Positions 1 through 11,734 of a DNA stretch of 64,000 nucleotides are shown here, piece after piece. This DNA is from Mesorhabditis belari (lineage: Eukaryota > Nematoda > Chromadorea > Rhabditida > Rhabditidae). The notes under the pieces are model-generated. The model ran no database searches, was not told the DNA's origin, and saw only the letters and a program-made list of their open reading frames with translations. Each line of letters starts with the position of its first letter. The stretch's first letter is position 1. A program made the translations under genes and the position numbers. The DNA lies in assembly GCA_958450365.1 (NCBI GenBank), contig CAUEEP010000926.1, positions 977,501-1,041,500 of the forward strand, read 5' to 3'.

Positions 1-176
1 TTATGATACAATGCGCGCTTAGGTATCAAAAAATAGCCCTGAATTTCAGCTATTTTTTGATACAAAAGACGCATTTTTTTGAAAGTACGGGTGCTTTGAA
101 AAAAATGAAATACGAAAAACCTTTTGCGACTACGCGACTGTACAAGGGGGGTGGGGTACTATTACAGTATTTACGG
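1..176 (-). mobile_element. MITE fragment, right part, cut by the window edge
   Basis: This stretch is an opposite-strand copy of most of the element at 15296-15568. It ends in the terminal inverted repeat CAGTATTTACGG followed by TA at 177-178. It contains the same internal hairpin (a GTATCAAAAAATAGC arm and its complement around 24-65) and the same G-rich block near 145-158. The other end lies outside the window. The small ORF across it is not a gene. Confidence 0.7.
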
Positions 177-789
177 TATGTAATATATGTAAATTGACCT
201 TTTTTCTAGTCAGAGCGCAGCTTGGTTGCTCGCGAGATCTTTCAACGAACGGCTCCATTAACTAGGTAACATTTCAGCATTGGTTACTTTATTTTTATAA
301 AGTTATTATATAAAGTAATAACTTTATAAAGTTACAATAGCTTATCAAAGGTGCTGTAAGCCTCTAATTACATTACAGTACAGCTAGCATTTATTTAAAA
401 CGTTTTCTGAAACGTGTTAACTTTCAATTGGCGTAATCTCAGAGATCTACTTTTAATCTGATTCTGTTAAGGTTTTGCAAAGGATAAGAGAGAACATAAA
501 AAGTAGATGAATTAGATTACGTTAGTTTTTAAAAGTTCATTCATTTTAGATCGTATTCACTCAATTCCTCAATTTTTATAGAATGTACACAAAGATGAGT
601 TACGTGCTCATTCGTCCACTCGATCTCAGTGATGAAACACAAAAACTCAATGCGCAATAAAGGATTTTCGAACTGCTAACTTTATATTATTCTTTTATTT
701 CTGTTTCTCGTTTAAATAAATGAATTTGAATTTGTTTTTTAAGCAAAAATTTTTGCTTTTGAACATAGAAAAGAGAGATTTGATCAAAG

Positions 790-963
790 AGAAAAGAGAG
801 ATTCCACGTTAAACTAGCTTCAATTTATTCAATGCTTTGCTAATTAGAGAAAAGAGAGATTCGACGTTAAACTTGCTTCAATTTATTCAATTGCTTTGCT
901 AATTAGAGAAAAAGAGAGATTCCACGTTAAACTTGCTTCAATCTATTCAATTTGCTAATTAGA
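790..963. repeat. Tandem repeat, about 59-bp unit, three copies
   Basis: Three near-identical copies of a unit beginning GAGAAAAGAGAGATTC and ending CTTTGCTAATTA follow each other. They differ by small indels and a few substitutions. Confidence 0.8.
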
Positions 964-1210
964 TAAAATTTTTTCACTTTTTACTAATCAAAATACTATT
1001 TGAAAATCTTTTACATAAAAATAAGATTTCCATTTCCTACTGGAGCCTCTTATTTTGACAGTTCAATGGAAAATTTTCAAATTTCAAATGTAAAGTGATC
1101 TATTAGAGAACTAAAGCTAAAACAAGTTTAAACGTTTTTTTTATCTTTTTTAAAACCCCATAAAGCCTTTTTATATTACGGTAAAAGGGAGTGCACTTTA
1201 AGAAACTAAG

Positions 1211-1402
1211 TTGAACAGGTAGATTGGACAAGTTGGACAGGTTGGACAAGTAGATTGGACAAGTTGGACAGGTTGGACAGGTAGATTGGACAAGTTAGAC
1301 AGGTTGGACAGGTAGATTGGACAAGTTAGACAGGTTGGACAGGTAGATTGGACAAGTTGGACAGGTTGGACAAGTAGATTGGACAAGTTGGACAGGTAGA
1401 TT
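1211..1402. repeat. Minisatellite, GGACAAGTTGGACAGG type
   Basis: Short units of GGACAAGTT, GGACAGGTT and GGACAGGTAGATT are chained into higher-order repeats of roughly 30-60 bp. The apparent protein on the minus strand is a by-product of the array. Confidence 0.85.
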
Positions 1403-2190
1403 TTAGTGTCTAATGAATTTCGGTACCATATTATATTCTCCCACTGAGCCCGCCTTCTCCAATAGAAATATATATCCTCCAAATGAAAATCGAAAGTAAA
1501 CAACAAGTACAATTTCGTATCACCGGATGACCACACTATTCAACTATAGAAAAACTTTTGGGTGCAGCTAAATGGAGAAATAGAAAGCACATGGGTACCG
1601 CTCATCATACATCATCAGCCTTAAGGGATTTATGAGGAGATAAATTCCTATTTATTCTTTTATTCTTTCTATGAAACTTCTATGAAATGGAGATATAATC
1701 CCTTCATATCGAAATTTCAAACTAAAGTTGAAAAAAAGCCAACGTTGATCAAGCTCTTTCTTTTTCAATATGTGTTTTCTTTGATCTGACTAGACACAAA
1801 CGCATCAAAACAAGCTTTTTCTTCATATTTCCTTTCCGAAAACCCCCAGACGATTCTGGAATCATCGGCTAGTTCTTGTGTCATTTTCCCCTTTTCCGTC
1901 AATCTCTTCCTCGTATCACGTGATGTTCACGATGGGCTTTCTGTTCATTTCTTTTCCTTGCCTCCTTTCGTTGCCACTTTGGTCAGCTTTTATTCAACGT
2001 GGCACTTATTTTTTGTTCACGATTTTTCCACAATGAATGCCCACAACAGGTGGGCTAGTCTAGAGTCTAGTCTAGTCCGGCTAGAAGCTAAGCATGTCCT
2101 AGTTTGACTTACAGGCTTACAGGACCTGCTCTAGTTCTAATTGTAAGCTCACTCTTGTTAAAGCCAAGATCATTTATTCAGAAATTTATT

Positions 2191-2774
2191 CCAAGACGGT
2201 TCCAATGCGGTTCAGATTTTGTTCCAATACGGTTCCAATATGGTTCTAATGCGGTTCCAATATGGATCCAATATGGATCTAATACGGATCTAATACGGAT
2301 CCAATACGGATCCATTACGGTTCCAATACGGTTCCATTACGGATCCATTACGGATCCAATACGGTTCCATTACGGATCCATTACGGATCCAATATGATTC
2401 CAATACGGTTTCAATACGGATCCAATACGGATCCAATACGGATCCAATATGATTCCAATACGGTTCCAATACGGTTCCAATATGGATCCAATATGGATCT
2501 AATACGGATCTAATACGGTTCCAATACGGTTCCAATACGGTTCCTTTTAAGCGTCCAATACGGTTCCTTTTAAGCTTCCAATACGGTTCCAATACGGTTC
2601 CTTTTAAGCTTCCAATACGGTTCCTTTTAAGCTTCCAATACGGTTCCAATACGGTTCCTTTTAAGCTTCCAATACGGTTCCTTTTAAGCTTCCAATACGG
2701 TTCCTTTTAAGCTTCCAATACGGTTCCAATACGGTTCCATTACGGATCCATTACGGATCCAATACGGTTCCAAT
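2191..2774. repeat. Minisatellite, GGTTCCAATAC / GGATCCATTAC 11-12-bp unit
   Basis: About 580 bp built from 11-12-bp units (GGTTCCAATAC, GGATCCAATAC, GGATCCATTAC), joined in the second half by a longer unit containing CCTTTTAAGCTTCCAATACG. Open frames on both strands are artefacts of the period and lack of stops. Confidence 0.9.
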
Positions 2775-3440
2775 AATAAATTTATTCAGAAAATCATGAT
2801 ATTTTACAGGAAACAAACAGTTTTCTGAATACAATTTACTTTGGATTTTTTCTCTCAATTTCATTGTTTGCATGAACAATTCTTATTATCAAAATAACAA
2901 ACTTTTTCCTTTACAGAAATTTTTTCCACAAATTCAACCGCTAATGAATTTTCATTTAAATAAAAAAAAAATTTCAAAATAGCCAAAACAAATCAAATTC
3001 AAGGAGAGAAGAAAAGGAGGTGTTTATCAGCAAAAACTCCCTGAAAAACGGGATTGAAAAAGAAGAAAAAACACTGAGAACAAGAGTCCAAACAACATTT
3101 CGATGAACGGTGGGGTGAGGGGAGAGCTCCCCCACCGCCCTTGTTCTCCCCGTGTCAGCTGGCCGACCATCCCCTCCCATACAACAACCAGCCTCTTTTC
3201 TCATCTCTTTCATTTTCCCCTTTCTCCCTATGTTAGTCAATCAATCGATTTCCAACGCGTTTCACAGCTTCTCTTGTTTTTCTGTATAATCACTTCTTCG
3301 GATCATTGAAAAAGTGTTTTGATGCTGAACAACAGTTTCTTCCATTTTTCGTAGTTGAACTTAAGGATTTACAAAAACTCTTTTACTTTGTAAGGACAAT
3401 GAGGGAAAGAAGTTGCTTTAGAATGATTCACAGTGTTAAG

Positions 3441-3562
3441 AATATCTTTAAACAATATCTTTAAACAATATCTTTAAACAATATCTTTAAACAATCTTTA
3501 ACAATATCTTTAAACAATATCTTTAAACAATATCTTAAAACAATTTCTTTAAACAATATCTT
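3441..3562. repeat. Minisatellite, AATATCTTTAAAC 13-14-bp unit
   Basis: About nine units of AATATCTTTAAACA, with single-base losses in the middle. Confidence 0.85.
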
Positions 3563-3751
3563 TAACTTATCTTCAACAATATCACAAATACCAAGAGAAA
3601 GCTTTGGTTGCTGTTTCTTTGGTGCTAATGTACTTCTTCCAGATTTTCACATTTTAAAATCACTCAAAAAAAAAGCTTAAACAACTTGTGCTTTTTCGTA
3701 CAAGTGATAGAATACTTTTAGGAGTGTTAAGAGCTTAAGAGAGATCAAATT

Positions 3752-4410
3752 TGTATCAAAGTTGAACTACTTTATATATACAGAAGTCAATCAAGTTCAA
3801 CACTTGATAACTCGAGGTATCAAAATTGAGTCGACTTGTAATTGCTTTTAAAAGAATCCTCATTAAATTTGACTAAAGAAAAGTGGAATCTGTTTTGTAT
3901 ACTCTTTGATAAAAACATCGAGAAAAATCGTCTTGAAAAGTAGTGCGCTAAAGTGCCGTTTTTCTATAGTCGAAATCGCACTAGCGCTCTCTTCTATTTT
4001 ACTCTATAATTCGACTTTCAATTATCAGATCGACTTAAGGTTGGTTTTAAAAGGATCCTTATGAAATTTGGTTATAAAAAAGTACAATTTGTTTTGTATA
4101 CTCAAGTGTAAGAACATAGAGAAAATTAGTGTCAAAGTTGAACTACCTACCTACAGAAGTCAATCAACCTAGATGGTCTATAACTCGAGGTATAGAAGCT
4201 GAATCAACTTATGGTTGGTTTTAATAGAATCTTCATTAAATTTGGCTATAGAAAAGTACAATTTGTTTTGTAGACTCATTGATAAAAACATAGAGAAAAA
4301 TCGTCTTGAAAAGTAGTGCGTTAAAGTGCCGTTTTTCTATAGTCAAAATGGCACTTTAGCGCTCTATTTTACTCTATAATTCGACTTCCGATTATCAGAT
4401 CGACTTAAGG
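3752..4410. repeat. Diverged direct duplication of about 350 bp
   Basis: Two long copies can be aligned. Each holds, in order, CAAAGTTGAACTAC, ACAGAAGTCAATCAA, a CTCGAGGTAT block, TTTTGTATACTC-like sequence, CGTCTTGAAAAGTAGTGCG, GTGCCGTTTTTCTATAGTC and TATTTTACTCTATAATTCGA. Blocks are shuffled slightly and a third partial copy is interleaved near 4130. No coding content was recognised. Confidence 0.6.
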
Positions 4411-4456
4411 TTCTGTATTTGATTCTAAAAAAAATTTGATTAAGCCTAAGCTAAAA

Positions 4457-4521
4457 GGCACTAGTAGGTTACTAGTAGGTTTTACTAGGTTTTACTAGGT
4501 TACTAGGTTACTAAGTTACTA
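4457..4521. repeat. Short TACTAGTAGGTT repeat at the mariner's left edge
   Basis: Repeated TTACTAGTAGG and TTACTAGGTT units run into the TA target site of the mariner at 4522. The same motif resumes at 5758 just after the element, so the transposon landed inside this array. Confidence 0.7.
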
Positions 4522-5757
4522 TTAGGTTGGTGCAAAAGAAATTTCGGTCGATATAAAATGTTCTTATTTTTTTAATCTGAAGAGCTTATTTGATGTTCTT
4601 TTGTGCATTTGTACTCTTGGATATTTACTTTATTTTCGCATTTTTTCAAACTCAGAGCTTTCACTTTTTAATTGATTTTTGCTTTAGATCATGGTGGATC
4701 AAAAGTATGTTCTGCGCACGTGTCTTCTCTATGACTTCAAAATGGGCAAAAACGCTGCTGATTCACATCGTGATCTCTGTTCCGCCTTTGGAGAACAGGT
4801 TATCACCGAAAGATCATGCCAGCTCTGGTTTGCCCAATTCCGAGATGGTAATGAATCCCTTGAAGACGAATCGCATGGACATCGTGCCACAGCCATCGAC
4901 AACAATGAATTGGAACAATAATTGAAGCTGATCAATGCAAACAACACGAGAACTTGCCAAACATCTCCAATTCAACAATTGTACGCCATTTGGAAATAAT
5001 TGGAAAGACAAATCGTAATGGACAATGGGTTCCACATCAATTGAGTGTTGAGAATCTGGGAGCACGCGTTTCGATCAGCATATCTTGCTCCATAAGTCGA
5101 AAAGAAGCCATTTTTTGAGAATATCTTGACGATGGATGAGAAGTGGATTCACTTTGATATACTTCTCGAGAAAGACAATGGCTAGCAAGGTCAGCGCCAA
5201 TTCCAACTCAAAGCCGGATTATCATGGGCGCAAAGTGATGTTGTCTTGCTGGTGGAATATCAATGGACTTGTTCATTTTGAATTATTAGAGCCCGGAAAA
5301 CAGTCGATTCATCTTATTTTATTCAACAACTCAAGAAGGTTGACGAAATTTTGCGTGAAAAAGGCCTAAATCCCTCAACTATCAACTTTCTCCGTGATAA
5401 TGCTCCAGCTCACACGGCAAAACCTCTTGTAAGGAACTAGAGAAGCTAGGATGGAAGGTCTTACCACATGCGCCGATAGTCCAGACTAGCACCCTCCGAT
5501 TTTCACCTTTTCAGATCGATGCAACATTCCTTGAGAATTGCCAGTTTAAGAATGCAAAAGAGTCGAAAATTGGGTGACCAACTACTTGCATCACAGAATC
5601 AAGCGTTCTTTTGAAGGGGATCCGCAATCTGTAGCAACGTTGGAGGGATGTCATAGATAATAATGGTGCTTATTGTTTTAAATAAATTGTTATCAAAAAA
5701 AATTTTGGATGACTTTAATGTTTGTAAAAAAACGAAATTTCATTTGCACCAACCTAG
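4522..5757 (+). mobile_element. Decayed mariner transposon, cecropia/Hsmar1-like
   Basis: A 1236-bp element bounded by TA at 4520-4521 and 5758-5759. Its terminal inverted repeats are TTAGGTTGGTGCAAA at the left and the complement of CTAGGTTGGTGCAAA at the right; the match continues through GAAATTTCG. The length and the TTAGGTTGGTGCAAA end are those known for Hsmar1-type (cecropia subfamily) mariners. It carries a broken transposase, so it should be non-autonomous. Confidence 0.9.
4691..5650 (+). pseudogene. mariner transposase pseudogene
   Basis: The frame opens at ATG 4691 with an N-terminal helix-turn-helix region and stops at TAA 4919-4921. Transposase sequence continues in shifted frames: the first catalytic block TMDEKWIHF is near 5129-5158, the second (DNAPAHTA) is near 5396-5419, and the third block (SPD...LAPSDF) near 5474-5505 is split by a frame change and a stop. 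At least one stop and several frameshifts inactivate it. The three-block order fits a mariner DDD transposase of about 345 residues. Confidence 0.85.
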
Positions 5758-5759
5758 TA

Positions 5760-6189
5760 GGTTACTAGTAGAAAACTATCGGTAACTACATAATTTCCCA
5801 TTTTATATTTGTGTTTACATAGTAACAAAAACACAGAAAATGGGAAGGGGGGGGGGGAAGAGGGGGATTGAGGGGGGATATTTCGTAAAATTTCCTCACA
5901 TCAATTGGACCAAAAGCTTTGAGTAGACAAGGAAAAAGAAAAAGAAAAAAGGAAAGGGGATTTTTGTTGTGAAATTTCGTTTTAACTAAACTCAGTAAAT
6001 CATCATTTATCTAAATGAATTTCTTTCTTTTCCTTTTGCTTTAACATTTTCCTTTCTTTCTTTATAACTTTTTTTGTAAAATGATTTTAATAAATCTAGA
6101 ATTACCGTAATCCTTTAAGGTATTTGATACAATATTTGAAAACACTAGAGAACACTAGGATTACGGTAATTGTTCAAATTATATTATAC
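5760..6189. other. Spacer with G-run and small palindrome
   Basis: It holds a purine tract with a run of G near 5845-5870 and a 15-bp inverted repeat (AATTACCGTAATCCT and its complement) at about 6101-6172. No gene was seen. Confidence 0.5.
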
Positions 6190-6191
6190 TA

Positions 6192-6445
6192 CAGTACTGG
6201 ACAATGAAATATGATATTTGAAAAAAGATCGTCACCTTCGCGCGTCTGTTAACACCCTTGTCTTTGAGTTTAAACTATTAGTGTTATACATTCTCTGAAA
6301 GCTCTTTTCAAGGGCTACACAATGGTAATATTAATATTTAGAAATACGGCAAAGACAAGGGAGTCACAGACGCGCGAAAGTGACGCGAAAGTGACGCGAA
6401 AGTGATGATCTTTTTTCAAAAATGATATTTCATTGTCCAGTAGTG
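6192..6445. mobile_element. Tc1-type MITE, copy 1 (uninterrupted)
   Basis: A 254-bp element flanked by TA (6190-6191, 6446-6447). It starts CAGTACTGGACAATGAAAT and ends in the near-perfect complement. Both arms continue through an AAAAAAGATC block and GTCTTTG. Tc1-family elements typically begin CAGT and duplicate TA. It has no transposase. Confidence 0.85.
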
Positions 6446-6665
6446 TAGTTGATTGAAAAGTTCTAGCACAATTCCTTAGCTAAAACCCAGCCAGAATCCA
6501 AGTCTAGATCTAACTATTGGCAAGCCCAGACCTGCAGTAAGGCCAGAACCTGATTTAATCCGAAAAATTGCTTTTAGAACAACTCTGCTTGCTTTTTCTT
6601 GTACTAACTATTCTAAACTGTATCGACTAGTATTCTAGAGAACGAAAAACCCGGTTTCAATGCTA

Positions 6666-7262
6666 CAGTACTGGACAATGAAATATCATATTTGAAAAAA
6701 GATCGTCACTTTCGCGCGTCTGTAACTCCCTTGTCTTTGAGTTTAAACTTGACTTCGGAAAACAAAACTTAACCAAAACCAAAACTACCAAAACCAAAAC
6801 CATAACAAAAACAAACCCAAAACCAAAACAAACCAAAACTCGCCAATATCTCGCGACTGGGAGGAGCTAGCGAAAATCTGTTTGCAGATTTGAAATCAGC
6901 ATCCAAAAATCTATCCCATAGGCTATTTTTTGTTTCGAAATTTCGAGGTCGTGTTTTGGTCCTTTTTTCGGCCGCGAGATTTTGTGGATTGAGAAAAAGT
7001 GAAAGGCAAATTTGCATTTTACAATTTTAAATTTACATGTTAATTTATATGCAAATTGAGTTTTGGTCTGTTTTGGTTTTGGTTTTGTTTGCCGAACTCT
7101 ATTTTAAACTATTAGTGTTATACATTCTCTTGAAAGCTCTTTTCAAGGGCTACACAATGGTAATATTAATATTTAGAAATACGGCAAAGACAAGGGAGTC
7201 ACAGACGCGCGAAAGTGCGAAAGAGTTTTTTTTCAAATATGATATTTCATTGTCCAGTAGTG
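6666..7262. mobile_element. Tc1-type MITE, copy 2, interrupted by a hAT-like insertion
   Basis: Same family as the element at 6192, flanked by TA at 6664-6665 and 7263-7264. The left arm runs to 6749 and the rest resumes at 7103. Between them sits a 353-bp insertion. Copy 1 serves as the empty-site reference, so the insertion boundaries can be read exactly. Confidence 0.85.
6750..7102. mobile_element. hAT-like non-autonomous element nested in a MITE
   Basis: Inserted with an 8-bp direct duplication TTTAAACT (6742-6749 and 7103-7110), the size made by hAT transposases. Imperfect terminal inverted repeats: the left end reads TGACTTCGGAAAACAAAAC and the complement of the right end reads ATAGAGTTCGGCAAACAAAA. 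AACCAAAAC repeats lie inside both ends. No transposase is present. Confidence 0.75.
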
Positions 7263-7757
7263 TAGGTCGGTAATACAGCTATACAGTAAACTAATTTCAA
7301 AGTAATCATAGATGATTGCAGAGATTGCAGAGCTTACGGTAATACAAAAATCCAATACAAGAGTCCAATACAAGAATACAATACAAGAATCCAAGATTAT
7401 ACGTTGCTTTCCAAAATTTTAATGATCTTTAGAGAGTTTGATGTTTAAAGCTTTGAAAAAACAAAATACTATACCGTACTTTGAACCTTTCCCCAAATTT
7501 TCAATGATCACCAAAAAGTCTCCTTTACTTTCTTGTGTCTACACGTGGTCACTCTCATCTTCTCATCACTCCGATCACCCCATTTCTCCTTTTCTCCTTA
7601 CCTCACTCCCCCTCCACTCTCATCACTGATCACCACAACGCAAACACATCAAAATAACAAACCTTTTTCATGTACTTACTCGATTTGGATCTTTAGCTTT
7701 TCAATAACTAAACAAAAATCTTAATCCTAGTCTATTTTATGAAAGTTTTCGCAGTTT

Positions 7758-7857
7758 CCCCCCTTTCTTCCCTTTCTTCCCTTTCTTCCCTTTCTTCCCT
7801 TTCTTCCCTTTCTTCTCTTTCTTCTCTTTCTTCTCTTTCTTCCCTTTCTTCCCTTTC
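7758..7857. repeat. Minisatellite, CCCTTTCTTC 10-bp unit
   Basis: About ten copies of a pyrimidine-only 10-bp unit. Confidence 0.85.
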
Positions 7858-8401
7858 TAACAAGACTTTGGTTAAGAGTTTAGATAGAATCTGCATGAGT
7901 GAGCATAGTATATAGTAATCCGTTTTTACTCGCTTTTAACTTACAGTTTAACAAGGTTCTTTTATGCAAATATTCCTGGGATCACTAGTCAAACGATTGC
8001 TCACCAATGAACCACGTATCCAAATCCCACTTTACTGGCCTTATACCCGACTTGACTGCTAGAAGTCATTGACTGAGTCGTCCTTTACCCTTCCCCCCGC
8101 CCAGTCATCAGACTTTTTCAATCTGAAAGTAATGTTTTCTCTTCTTTCCCCATTCTAGTTATTATAGATATTTTGAGTTTTTCATATTGACTGAACAACT
8201 GTTTTTTTTTGTTTTTGTTTTGTTTCGCTTTTTGTTTTTACTTGAGCACTTTGTCAGTCTCACCTTTTGCCCTTTCTCTATGCTCTATGTTTTCGCTCAA
8301 CACTCATTTTTAAGTACAAAAACTCTCGATTGCTATTTTGAGTTGAAGCTTTTAAATCTTTTAAAATTAGATCATGTAAAAGTTCAAAGATATTCAGAAT
8401 T

Positions 8402-8504
8402 TAACTAACTAGCTTACTAATTAGTTTACTAATTAGTTTACTAGTTAGCTTACTAATTAGCTTACTAATTAGCTTACTAGTTAGCTTACTAATTAGTTTA
8501 CTAG
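8402..8504. repeat. Repeat, TTACTAATTAGC/T unit
   Basis: About eight copies of a 12-bp unit alternating TTACTAATTAG and TTACTAGTTAG with C or T at the joint. Confidence 0.8.
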
Positions 8505-8720
8505 TTAACCTCACCGATTCAGCCTTAAAGCTGAATATTTCTTTTTGTGTAACAAATTCAGTTTAAAAGATGTTAAACTTTTGATCATCATCATCTTCTT
8601 CTTCAAACTTTCAACTCAATCTTACATCATTGTTTAGTCATTGAAATTTTGGAAAGGAAAAGAAAATTGACTCTCATTGAATGAAGGGAAAAGATGAGAA
8701 ATCATCGGGACAAAGGGAAA

Positions 8721-8896
8721 TCTATCGACGAGAATCTATCGACGAGAATCTATCGACGAGAATCTATCGACGAGAATCTATCGACGAGAATCTATCGACG
8801 AGAATCTATCGACGAGAATCTATCGACGAGAATCTATCGACGAGAATCTATCGACGAGAATCTATCGGCGAGAATCTATCGACGAGAATCTATCGA
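8721..8896. repeat. Minisatellite, TCTATCGACGAGAA 14-bp unit
   Basis: Twelve and a half nearly perfect copies; one unit has CGGCG for CGACG. The two overlapping open frames here are by-products. Confidence 0.95.
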
Positions 8897-9658
8897 CTGA
8901 TCCAGCTTTTGCCATTCGATTCTCTTTGACCTCATAAAATGTGGAGAACATGTGTGAAGAAAAAGAAGAAAAGAAAATGACTGAAGCTGATCTCGAGTGT
9001 CCCTGATCCACTCCACCCCCACATCTCTTTTCCCACAACACGTGCTTTTCCGAGAATCCCCTCTCTTTTCTTCGGTAACTTTAGAATGTCATTCGGTTCT
9101 TGACTATAACTTTTACATGGCTAACTTTTTCTTTTAGATATAAAAGACTGATTTATAAACTAGGTAAGAGGTAAATAAGACTAGCTTTTGATAATATGGC
9201 CTTCTTTTTGATATGGTTTTTAATATGGTCTTACTTTCATTGGTGTTCTTATTGTCAAAAGCCTTTTTACTAGTCACTAGTTAAACTTTTTACTAGTTAA
9301 ACTAGCCAGGCTAATAGTAGGTTTTCAAAAGTCAGAGATTTTCTTTGAATCTTTTTCCAAATCAATAATTGTAAGGCAAAAACAAGCCATTATAAGTTAC
9401 ACTCCCAAAAAAACATTTCAACATTTCACATTTTTAATCAGAATGTCTTCAAAAGAATTTGATGCCTTCAAAACTTTTTCTCTTTCTTTCAAATTCTTCT
9501 CTGATTTCTTCTGTTTACTGAAAGAATTCATGGAAGGATTTGCGGTGAGAAAATGCTCGTTTTAAAGTGAAACTTGTTTACGTCTAAATCGTTTCGTTTA
9601 ATTCCCCATTTCTTCTTGAAGTGTCATGGGAAAATTTGCACATTTCACGAAAAGCCGA

Positions 9659-9911
9659 TTGGGTTTTGATTGGGTTTGATTGGGTTTTGATTGGGTTTCA
9701 TTCGGTTTCATTCGGTTTCATTCGGTTTCATTCGGTTTGATTGGGTTTGATTGGGTTTGATTGGGTTTGATTCGGTTTGATTGGGTTTCATTCGGTTTGA
9801 TTGGGTTTGATTGGGTTTGATTGGGTTTCATTGGGTTTCATTGGGTTTCATTCGGTTTGATTGGGTTTCATTCGGTTTGATTGGGTTTGATTGGGTTTGA
9901 TTGGGTTTGAT
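9659..9911. repeat. Minisatellite, GATTGGGTTT / CATTCGGTTT 10-bp unit
   Basis: About 25 units of two variants, GATTGGGTTT and CATTCGGTTT, arranged in blocks. It does not match the TTAGGC telomere repeat known from nematodes. Confidence 0.9.
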
Positions 9912-10038
9912 GTCATTTCACCGGAAATAGCTCAGAAAAGTGGGGATTTTTACAGTTAGAAAAATACTTTCACTTTTTGATTTTCAGTTTTTTTTTTGCA
10001 TTCTCAAGTAATGCTTTTTCTAAAAAGCATCTATTCTA

Positions 10039-10134
10039 GAACTAGAAAACTATTGTACACTATTGTACAATTAGTGTACAATTAGTGTACTATTAGTGTA
10101 CTATTGTACTATTAGTGTACAATAGTTTTCTAGA
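10039..10134. repeat. Palindromic repeat cluster with GTAC core
   Basis: CTAGAAAACTATTGTACAC at the left is the complement of GTGTACAATAGTTTTCTAG at the right. Between them are short repeats of TATTAGTGTAC and ATTGTAC. The whole can fold into a hairpin. Confidence 0.75.
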
Positions 10135-10699
10135 CTATTGTACACTTCAGTTTTCATTCGATCAGCTCTATTTTTCAATCATTTTGATTGAAACTAGAAA
10201 ACTATTGTACGCATATCTTCAGGTTTCAGCTCAATTTTTCAGATCAGCTCAATTTTTCAATCATTTTGACTGAACCTCATCGAATGATACCAAAATTAGA
10301 CTTTTCTAATGAAGAAATCTTCATTCAAGTTTGATTACAGTTAGTTTTCTAAGTGTAGATCTATCCAGATTTAACTTTCAATTCTAATTTTCTTCTCTTG
10401 TATTTCAAGCAAAAGCTTTTTCAAAGCTTTCAATAGCTTTTTCTTGAAGCTCTAAAATCGAGTCGACAACAAACGTCATTTCCCCCACAAATAGAAAGCT
10501 GGCCCACATGGTTAAAGTTTTTTTTTGTGAAAAAGAGATTTCGAAGGAAATTTGAGCCACATGGCTGAGGGGAAAAGGGTGATTGGGGGTCGTTGATCAT
10601 AGGAAACTCCTCCTCTCCTTTCTCCCCGATCATCAGATCTGTTCAGACACAAAAGAAAGATTAAAAGATCTGAAAGCTCCTTAATACTTGGAGATGACA

Positions 10700-11077
10700 A
10701 CTGTTCCTCTTCTCCTTCTCCTTCTCCTTCTCCTTCTCCTTCTCCTTCTCCTTTTCCATTCCCTTTTCCATTCCTTTCCATTCCCCTCCTTCTCCTTCTC
10801 CTTCTCCTTTCCATTCCCTCCTCCTTCTCCTCTCCTCTCCTTCTCCCCATTCCCTTCTCCTTCTCCTTCTCCTTCTCCTTCTCCTTCTCCTTCTCCTTTT
10901 CCATTCCTTTCCATTCCTTCCATTCCTTCTCCTTCTCCTTCTCCTTCTCCTTTTCCATTCCCTTCTCCTTCTCCTTCTCCTTCTCCTTCTCCTTTTCCAT
11001 TCCCTTTCTCCTTCTCCTTTTCCATTCCCTTCTCCTTCTCCTTCTCCTTTCCCATTCCCTTTTCCATTTCTCCTCCC
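10700..11077. repeat. Pyrimidine minisatellite, CCTTCT 6-bp unit with CCATTC spacers
   Basis: About 380 bp of CCTTCT runs broken by TTTTCCATTCC spacers. It is strictly strand-asymmetric (C/T on this strand). Long open frames rich in Glu/Lys or Pro/Ser are artefacts. Confidence 0.95.
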
Positions 11078-11734
11078 TCATACTTTCATGGGTTCACCCA
11101 GGAAAAGAGTTATTTTTGACCCCAAATCGATCCCCATTTCCTTGATAAGCGATATTTTTACTTTTAACAGCTAACAGTCGTTTCCTCTTAGCGCAACGCT
11201 TTCTAGTAGTTATGTAGATTTCAAAGAACGAGCTTTAATTCAGATCTTTCAGCTCACCAGACTGGATTAAGTAAAAACTACTAATACTAATGCTTAGCTC
11301 TTTATAGAAGAAAAGACTTTCTGGTATTACTACATTGTGGGGCAGGCTTTTGAATGAAGAATCAAGCACTAGAACGGTTGTTAGTATTAGACTCATGGAC
11401 AGATGTGATAAATCTGGCCTAGCAAAACTCTGGTACTTGATTTGTACTATTTTTCATCAAAAATTTAATTATAACTTCTATTAGCTGAAATAAAATGTTT
11501 AGAAATAACACCATATTCTTGAACAAAAAAAAATAATGAATAAGCTTCATGTTTCTATTTTTATGTTGTTTATTTGTGCTTTGCTTTTATCTAATTGCTT
11601 TCTGTTTTCTTCAAGTTATGACTCATTTTGTCACCAGATTCCGATGTGTCATTAAAGAACTGAGAATGCTTTTTCAAAAGATGATTCAAAAATTAGGAGA
11701 TGTGAGCCGAGCTGATGACTATTTTACGCTTCTA

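Larger units (their letters stand above)
179..4521. other. Gene-free stretch with minisatellites
   Basis: I see no splice-consistent coding region here. Apart from the arrays listed separately (790-963, 1211-1402, 2191-2774, 3441-3562, 3752-4410, 4457-4521), the sequence is AT-rich and of low complexity. Open frames around 2104-2649 and 3103-3309 are products of repeats or run on both strands with no recognisable domain. Confidence 0.6.

Noticed and set aside
2104..2649. Open frames on both strands of about 100-120 codons
   Set aside because: They consist entirely of 11-12-bp repeat translation, and both strands are open at once, so they reflect the minisatellite.
8681..8929. Two overlapping repeat proteins
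   Set aside because: The 14-bp period cycles through all frames and produces the same peptide in two of them.
9659..9911. Interstitial telomere repeat
   Set aside because: The unit is GATTGGGTTT/CATTCGGTTT, not TTAGGC or another known telomere repeat.
10512..11119. Long Glu/Lys-rich and Ser/Pro-rich open frames
   Set aside because: They are translations of the CCTTCT array in several frames on both strands; no start context or splice pattern.
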